Positions 59,445 through 64,000 of a DNA stretch of 64,000 bases are shown here, in pieces; the first letter of the stretch is position 1, and every line of letters starts with the position of its first letter. A program made the position numbers and the translations under genes. The DNA is taken from assembly GCF_001514195.1 (NCBI RefSeq), contig NZ_KQ948735.1:421388-485387 (forward strand). The letters run 5' to 3'. A model generated the notes under the pieces. The model ran no database searches. It was not told the DNA's origin and worked only from the letters and a program-made list of their open reading frames with translations. Origin of the DNA: Streptomyces griseorubiginosus (GTDB taxonomy: Bacteria > Actinomycetota > Actinomycetes > Streptomycetales > Streptomycetaceae).

Positions 59445-60290
59445 ATGCCGATCAAGCGGCTCGTGGTCTTCCGGTTTCACCGCGACCCTCTGGTCTGCCG
59501 GACCCGTGTCGACCTGATCCGGCGGCTCAATCCCGGCGTGCCCGTGCACGGTCTCTTCGGTGGGCCGGGTGGTGCGCGCGGCGCGGCCTTCCGGCTGGCC
59601 GGTCGACGGGTGCTGGGGCTGGACGCGCTGTACGTCTCGCGGCACAGCGGTCCCTGGAACTGGAAGAACGGCGACCTGGTGCTGCTGGACTGGTACCGCG
59701 AGACAGGCCACCGGCTGTCCTTCGACGTCCTCCATTTCATCGAGTGGGACCTGCTGCTGACAGAGCCCTTGGAACGGGCCTACGCCGGGGTGCCGGCCGG
59801 CGCCGTCGGGCTGACCGTTCCGACGCCCTTGAGCGTCATCGGCGACGACTGGCGCTGGATCGCCGGACAGGACGAGGCCCGGGAGTGGCGGGAACTCCTG
59901 GCCTTCGCCCGGACCCGCTACGGCTACGGCTGCGATGACGGCTACGACCCGGTCCCGCACGGCTGCCTGGGCGATGGTCCCTGCTTCCCCCGGGCGTTTC
60001 TCGACGACTACGCGGCCGCCGACCCGCCCGCCCTCGGCAACGACGAGCTTCGCTACCCGCTGTTCGCCCAGCTCCTGGGGTACCAGGTGGTCGACACGGG
60101 ATTCCGGCGCGCCTGGCACTGCCCGGCGGACGACCCGTACTTCAACGCCTTCGGCGACAGGAACATCGAGAGGGCGACGATCGCCGCGGAGCTGGCGAAG
60201 CCGCACGGCCGCCGCGCCTTCCACCCGGTCCGAACGCCCCTGCGCGGGCTGCACTCCTTTCCTGTACGTCGGTCGGCGGGCGGCGGTTGA
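59445..60290 (+). CDS. Uncharacterised glycosyltransferase-like protein
   Basis: A 281-residue protein starting PIKRLVVFRFHRDPLVCRTRVDLIRRLNPGVPVHGLFGG, with DVLHFIEWDLLLTEPLERAY mid-way and GNDELRYPLFAQLLGYQVVDTGF later. The Rossmann-like start, the acidic EWD motif after a hydrophobic strand and the later NDE pattern suggest a GT-A type fold, but I cannot assign a family. TAGTAT six bases before the ATG suggests a leaderless transcript. The stop overlaps the beginning of a PIG-L deacetylase remnant (TTGA), so the two once formed a unit, perhaps for an amino sugar. The 294 bp before it hold nothing I recognise. Confidence 0.65.
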   Translation: MPIKRLVVFRFHRDPLVCRTRVDLIRRLNPGVPVHGLFGGPGGARGAAFRLAGRRVLGLDALYVSRHSGPWNWKNGDLVLLDWYRETGHRLSFDVLHFIEWDLLLTEPLERAYAGVPAGAVGLTVPTPLSVIGDDWRWIAGQDEAREWRELLAFARTRYGYGCDDGYDPVPHGCLGDGPCFPRAFLDDYAAADPPALGNDELRYPLFAQLLGYQVVDTGFRRAWHCPADDPYFNAFGDRNIERATIAAELAKPHGRRAFHPVRTPLRGLHSFPVRRSAGGG

Positions 60291-60850
60291 GGCGGCGGCG
60301 ACTAACGATCGCGGAGTCCAGATGCGCGGAGCGTGTTGTCGCCGTGGTGGCGCATCCTGACGACGCCGAGCTCCTCGCCTACGGCACCCTGCGGCGCTAC
60401 CGCGAACTCGGTGCCACGGTGACCGTGCTCTGCCTGACTCACGGGATCAACGGTGTCTCCGTCATCGACGCGGCTCGTGGTGCCCGCCTCACCGAGAGGG
60501 AACGGATCGACGAGGCGCAGGCCGCGTGGGACGGAGCGGGCGTGGAGGTGACCTGCCTCGGACTGCCCGACGGGGCCCTGCACCCGGACCGCGAGCTGAT
60601 CTCGCTGGTCGAAAGCGACCTCATCGCCCGTGAATGCACCACGCTGATCACACACAGCCCACACGGCCGCCAACGATCACCAGGACCACCTCGCCCTCGG
60701 CGGGGCCACCACCAATGCCGCCGCCCGCGTCCCCACCTGTCACACACTGCTGTACGGCGAGCCCCACGCGCCCTGCAGCGGGTTCTCGTCGACATCACCG
60801 AGTTCCTCGACGACAAGATCAAGGCCCTGTCCCGGCACACCGGGTCTGCG
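60287..60850 (+). pseudogene. PIG-L (LmbE-type) deacetylase remnant
   Basis: The start VVAVVAHPDDAELLAYGTL has the zinc motif AHPDD of N-acetylglucosaminyl deacetylases and runs well to THSPHG near 60665. The expected continuation (NDHQDHLALGGATTNAAARV and CHTLLYGEPHAPCSG) is in another frame, and the ending VDITEFLDDKIKALSRHT returns to the first frame near 60785. The C-terminus is cut at about 60845. Two frameshifts and a truncation show it is dead. Confidence 0.8.
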
Positions 60851-60910
60851 CCGACATATGCCGTGACCTGCGGAGACTTCTCATCTGGGGCGCGGGGGCG
60901 GGGCGTTGGG

Positions 60911-61399
60911 TCACGGAGCTTTACTCAGACCTGCGCGGTCACGGTCGGGCGGTCGGATCGGTCTGAAGCTCGGCATCGCTCGAGCTTTACTGCCGAGGTC
61001 TATCGCGCGGACCGGCTGCCCTGTCGTGCGGGCGATGGTCTCGAAGTCGCGGTCGTAGTGGAGGAGGGTGAGTCCCGCTTCTTCCGCGGCTGCGGCCACC
61101 AAAAGGTCGACGGGGCCCGCGCTGCGGTGTTCTCCCTTGGCGGTCAGTTGTTCCTGGACGACACGGGAGCGGCGGTGGACGCCGTCGGGCATGGGGCACC
61201 AGGCGTAGTGGGCGTCGAGGGCTGCCTTCATGCGCGTGCGGTCCTGGGCGGAGCGGGCCGAGTAGAGGACTTCCAGTTCGGTGAGGTCGCAGATCGCGAC
61301 GAGGCCGGCGCCGATCCTGTCGTCCCATTCGGCGGTGTTCTGGCGGAGCAGGACGCGGGCGAGGGCCGAGGTGTCGATGAGGTAGTCGGCGACGGTCAC
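60911..61399 (-). CDS. PIN-domain toxin (VapC-like)
   Basis: A 162-residue PIN ribonuclease: acidic residues in LIDTSALARV (Asp9), DLTELEVLYSA (Glu), GPVDLLVAAAAEEAG (Asp) and LLHYDRDFETIA (Asp). VapC toxins cleave specific RNAs such as initiator tRNA or rRNA. GTG 61399 overlaps the antitoxin stop by four bases. The C-terminal ~25 residues beyond AIDLGSKA are longer than usual for VapC and may be read-through into decayed sequence next to the PIG-L remnant. Confidence 0.87.
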   Translation of the reverse strand: MTVADYLIDTSALARVLLRQNTAEWDDRIGAGLVAICDLTELEVLYSARSAQDRTRMKAALDAHYAWCPMPDGVHRRSRVVQEQLTAKGEHRSAGPVDLLVAAAAEEAGLTLLHYDRDFETIARTTGQPVRAIDLGSKARAMPSFRPIRPPDRDRAGLSKAP

Positions 61400-61659
61400 G
61401 CGTCCGCTCCGGTCCCGCGGTCTTCGGTCGCGGCGGCCGCGCTCATGGGGCGGTAGGCGCGCTTGTCCAGCAGCAGGCCCATGTCCAGGGCGCCCTCGGC
61501 CGCCAATTCGCGGGCTTCGTCTAGTGCGCGGAGCCGTCGGTAGCGGGCCGTGACTTCCCGCAGGGCTGTGTTGATCGTGTCGCGCTTTGTAGTGGTGCCG
61601 AGTTCTTTGGCCGCTTCTTCCAGTGCCTCGTCGTCGAGATCGATGACCGTACGGCTCAT
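61396..61659 (-). CDS. VapB-family antitoxin
   Basis: An 87-residue antitoxin: an N-terminal ribbon-helix-helix (SRTVIDLDDEALEEAAKELGTTTKRDTINTALREVTARYRR) for DNA binding, then a flexible toxin-binding tail. GGGAGG lies before ATG 61659. It precedes the PIN-domain gene with a four-base overlap, the classical order. The promoter is very A+T-rich and holds a small palindrome. Confidence 0.87.
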   Translation of the reverse strand: MSRTVIDLDDEALEEAAKELGTTTKRDTINTALREVTARYRRLRALDEARELAAEGALDMGLLLDKRAYRPMSAAAATEDRGTGADA

Positions 61660-61692
61660 GGTGGCCTCCCGGGTGGGATATATAAACCTGAG

Positions 61693-61706
61693 TGTATCAA
61701 GATACA
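61693..61706. promoter_or_regulatory. Candidate VapB operator
   Basis: TGTATC-AA-GATACA palindrome 34 bases upstream of vapB, within an A+T-rich run (ATATATAAACC to TTTTGTATATC) far below the local GC level; a second half TTTTGTATA follows. Such palindromes are usual autoregulatory sites of ribbon-helix-helix antitoxins. Confidence 0.6.
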
Positions 61707-62289
61707 AGATCTTTTGTATATCGGGTAAGTCCTGTCCCTGTCGGAGGTCCGTCGAAGCAGCACACGGCGATGGTGTGGTCGGGAAGGTGATCGGGGTGGG
61801 TGTCGGTGGCCAGGAGCACGGTGTAGACGTCGTGGTCGAAGACCTGGACGGGCTGGGGTTACGTGCTCATCCACGCGATGCCGTGAGCTCCCGCTGCGAC
61901 GGGTTCGACAGCGTCCACCATGCGGCGCAACACGTCGCCAGTGCGCCCGGCGGAGAGGAACTGCCCGGGGGTGAGCTGTGCGGTGGGCACGTGCGGCAGC
62001 ATGGCGTTCGGGCCGTCCGCCAGGTTGTCGGCGGTGTTCCGGTAGCCGAGGACGTGGATCAGGCCATGCACCGGATGGTGCTGCCTTCCACAGTGCAGAT
62101 CGTGCCGGAGAACGCGGCCTCACCCGTGGAGATGCACGCGGCGGCGAGGTACCGGCCGACTGTTCGTGGTGACTTCGGCGGCTGCGGGATCAGTGGCTGA
62201 GCACGTGGAAGGAACGGAACGGGGAGAGCCCACGGTTGTCGGCGGTGTCGACTCCACCCGACACCGCCGACGACCGGGGGCTCTGTCAC
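61696..62289 (-). pseudogene. Broken gene of an unassigned Streptomyces protein family
   Basis: Pieces in three frames join logically: GRYLAAACISTGEAAFSG plus VEGSTIR, then HGLIHVLGYRNTADNLADGPNAMLPHVPTAQLTP ... LRRMVDAVEPVAAG, then VQVFDHDVYTVLLATDTHPDHLPDHTIAVCCFDGPP. The breaks are near 62070 and 61860. The product would be about 200 residues; I cannot name its function. Its end runs into the vapB promoter. Confidence 0.6.
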
Positions 62290-62344
62290 CCCGCCGTCCC
62301 GTTGCTGGACAAGCCCTCAGCCCTTCGGGGCGATCGGCCCCGGT

Positions 62345-63511
62345 CTAGGCATTCGACGACAGACCAAGATAGGTGCCGTTGAGCGCCCCGAAGGAGTTCA
62401 CCGGGCTGCTCTGTGCGAGGGTCGTTCCGAAGCAGACCGACCAGGAATTCGCCCCGACACCCGAGGATGGGCACTTCCAGTCGCCCAAGTGCGTGCCGGA
62501 GGCGGTGTAGAGGTCCATCCGCGCTTGCGCGCCGTAGAGTCCGGCTTGGTTGTTGCGCACGATCACCGCTGCCTGGACCCCGGTTCCGCTGGACGACCTG
62601 ATCGCGCAGACCTGCGCGAGCACGTTGGTGGCGATCGTCTTGCTGCCCCCGCAACGCCACGTGCTGGAGCTGGAAGTGATCGGGTTCGTGTTGCCGTAGG
62701 CGCGCCAGACCCCGGCCGCGGCCGCAGGGGGAACGGCGACAGTGGAGACCCAGGAGCGCAGGTCGTCCACACGGGTGCTGACCGCGCCCGTCCGGGTCAC
62801 GGCCGGATCGGTGCCGAAGCAGCCGCCCTGCCAGGATCTGCTGCTGACGGCGACCAGTTCCGGCTTGCCGCCGGCCACGCGCACGGCAGGGCCCCCGGTG
62901 TCGCCCATGCAGACACTCGCGCCGTTCTCGCCGGTGGTGGCGACCGTCTCCGTGGTGACCGAGTCGACGGCGAAGGTGCCGCTGTGCAGACGCAGCGGGG
63001 ACCATTCGGTGGCGGTGCGGCCGTATCCGGCCACCGTCAGCTTCTCGCCGGGCGTGGCCGCGGTGGCGGCCAGACTCACGGGTGCGATGGTGGTGACGGG
63101 GCGGCTGAGCCGCGCCAGGACGGCGTCCCGTGACGGGTGCGCGACGAGTTCCACGACCGTGCGGGTCTCACCGCCGGAGGTCGTGAGGTCGGTGCGGCCG
63201 ACGGTCGCGGTGGTCTTGAGCGTGGGCGCGCCGGCCGGTATGCCGAGGCTCGTGTTCGGGTCGTCGGCGAAACAGCTTGTGGCGGTGAGCAGCCAGTACG
63301 GGTCCACCAGGGCCGCGGAGCAGGCCTTCTGGCCGTCGCCGATGTCAAGGCGGGCGGTGAACGCGAGCGTGCCGTCCACCGCGGGGGTGCCGGAGACGGC
63401 GTTCGCGGCGGTGGCGCTCAGCGCCAGCAGCATCGCGACGAGTGGTGCGGCGAGGCGGGTGGCGAATGTTCTGGTGAGGGGCACGGGGCGTTGGTCTCTG
63501 AGGTGTCGCAT
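62345..63511 (-). CDS. Secreted trypsin-fold protein lacking catalytic His and Ser
   Basis: A 388-residue exported S1-type protein: signal peptide (residues 1-38, ANA), chymotrypsin fold with VDPYWLLTATSCFADDPN where trypsins have TAAHC (His to Ser), an Asp-containing DAVLARLSRPV, and SVCMGDTGGPAVRV where trypsins have GDSGGP (Ser to Thr). A C-terminal beta-rich domain (from ~275) follows. Thus two of three catalytic residues are changed and it is probably a binding protein. It is followed upstream by an FG-GAP protein gene in the same direction. Confidence 0.85.
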   Translation of the reverse strand: MRHLRDQRPVPLTRTFATRLAAPLVAMLLALSATAANAVSGTPAVDGTLAFTARLDIGDGQKACSAALVDPYWLLTATSCFADDPNTSLGIPAGAPTLKTTATVGRTDLTTSGGETRTVVELVAHPSRDAVLARLSRPVTTIAPVSLAATAATPGEKLTVAGYGRTATEWSPLRLHSGTFAVDSVTTETVATTGENGASVCMGDTGGPAVRVAGGKPELVAVSSRSWQGGCFGTDPAVTRTGAVSTRVDDLRSWVSTVAVPPAAAAGVWRAYGNTNPITSSSSTWRCGGSKTIATNVLAQVCAIRSSSGTGVQAAVIVRNNQAGLYGAQARMDLYTASGTHLGDWKCPSSGVGANSWSVCFGTTLAQSSPVNSFGALNGTYLGLSSNA

Positions 63512-63719
63512 GACCTTGGCTTCCTTGGTGGGAGACGCGTGCGGCTCATGCGCTCGACGGGCCCCCGCAGGGACGGAGCCGAGGCGCCGGTGAGGGTGCT
63601 GCTGGGCGGACCCGGGGTCGGCGAGCCTGCGCTCGCGTCGCTCCGGGTCCGCGCGGTGTCGGCAGCGGCCGTGGGCCGTGGCGCCGGAGGGATCGTTCTC
63701 GTCAGAGGGAGCGTTCTCG

Positions 63720-64000
63720 TCAGAGGGTGATCATCACGGTGCCGCCGTCGAAGTAGGTGCCCATGTTCTTGCGGACGGCGACTTTGCCGTCCGCAATCGT
63801 GTGGACGAACAAGTCGGCCTTTCCGTCACCGGTGGAATCGCCGAAGCGGATGCGGCCCATGTCGGTGCCGGTGACGAATCGGCCCCAGCCGGCGCTCCAA
63901 TGGGTGCCGCCGTCGAAGTAGGTGCCCATGTTCTTGCGGACGGAGACATTGCCGTCTGTGCCGTGCACGATGAGGTCGGCTTTTCCGTCGCCGGTGATGT
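63720..64000 (-). CDS. FG-GAP/VCBS repeat protein, C-terminal part (runs off the window)
   Basis: The last ~93 residues of a repeat protein: two near-identical units with DSTGDGKADLFVHT..DGKVAVRKNMGTYFDGG and TGDGKADLIVHGTDGNVSVRKNMG. The DxxGDGKxDL motif is the calcium-binding loop of FG-GAP (beta-propeller) repeats. The start lies beyond the window end. A 36-bp stretch recurs at 63741 and 63906. The gap 63512-63719 holds a short TTCTCGTCAGAGGG tandem duplication and no gene. Confidence 0.85.
   Translation of the reverse strand, partial: ITGDGKADLIVHGTDGNVSVRKNMGTYFDGGTHWSAGWGRFVTGTDMGRIRFGDSTGDGKADLFVHTIADGKVAVRKNMGTYFDGGTVMITL

Overview
The window is about 73% G+C, with GTG starts, strong third-position GC bias, Ala/Arg/Pro-rich proteins and gene content typical of Streptomyces. 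A principal-type sigma factor (HrdA type) lies beside dnaG, and the nitrate/nitrite assimilation genes, pyruvate phosphate dikinase and class F sortase sit in a conserved-looking order. I read it as core Streptomyces chromosome up to about 53.4 kb, followed by a tRNA-linked, decayed accessory region.

Layout. 1-9.7 kb: a repeat-tailed membrane protein with a very large P-type ATPase, a DHA2-type MFS exporter, dusB and an LTA-synthase-like membrane sulfatase. 10-15 kb: two overlapping glycan-debranching genes (a 15-bp minisatellite lies in the first) with a divergent ROK regulator. 15.5-21.3 kb: ppdK, an NTF2-like protein, two excalibur proteins and an SDR. 21.3-25.5 kb: nirD, nirB and a FAD reductase as one overlapping operon. 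25.6-33.2 kb: a TauE-type transporter, CPT-like kinase, class F sortase with a surface protein, an FMN reductase with a SoxR-type operator, an APH-type kinase, a frameshifted small gene, an M4 protease and a gamma-glutamylcyclotransferase. 33.1-39.4 kb: nasA, divergent from a three-gene operon (stand-alone adenylation enzyme, heme/flavin membrane oxidoreductase, enoyl-CoA hydratase) that I do not recognise as a described system. 39.4-53.3 kb: YdcF-type protein, sirohydrochlorin chelatase, dgt, a ferredoxin-reductase-like flavoprotein, dnaG, hrdA, a heterodimeric ABC exporter, an FGGY kinase, a YtxH protein and two tRNA-Asn genes.

Regulatory logic. The nir, nas and sirohydrochlorin chelatase genes all carry 11-bp-phased GTnAC/GAAAC half-sites of the GlnR type just upstream of their starts. 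Nitrate reduction, nitrite reduction and siroheme supply therefore look like one nitrogen regulon scattered over 20 kb. dgt and dnaG share a TGTCAGT-N9-TAnnnT leaderless promoter with identical spacing, matching the RecA-independent (PafBC) DNA-damage promoter of actinobacteria, which would link dNTP-pool control and primase to DNA damage.

From 53.4 kb on, a CAT-anticodon tRNA gene has a 46-bp copy of its 3' half 4.5 kb downstream. Between and beyond these copies lie remnants of lutBC, a cyclopropane synthase, a ricin-type lectin, an IS630 transposase, a PIG-L deacetylase and another broken gene. Mixed with them are intact genes: DoxX-type, a GDSL hydrolase with a sortase signal, a hydrolase that may be frameshifted, vapBC, a trypsin-fold protein without catalytic His and Ser, and an FG-GAP protein cut by the window end.

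A recurring oddity is in-frame minisatellites (15, 24 and 30 bp units) inside four genes, plus 32- and 33-bp tandem arrays in two intergenic regions.
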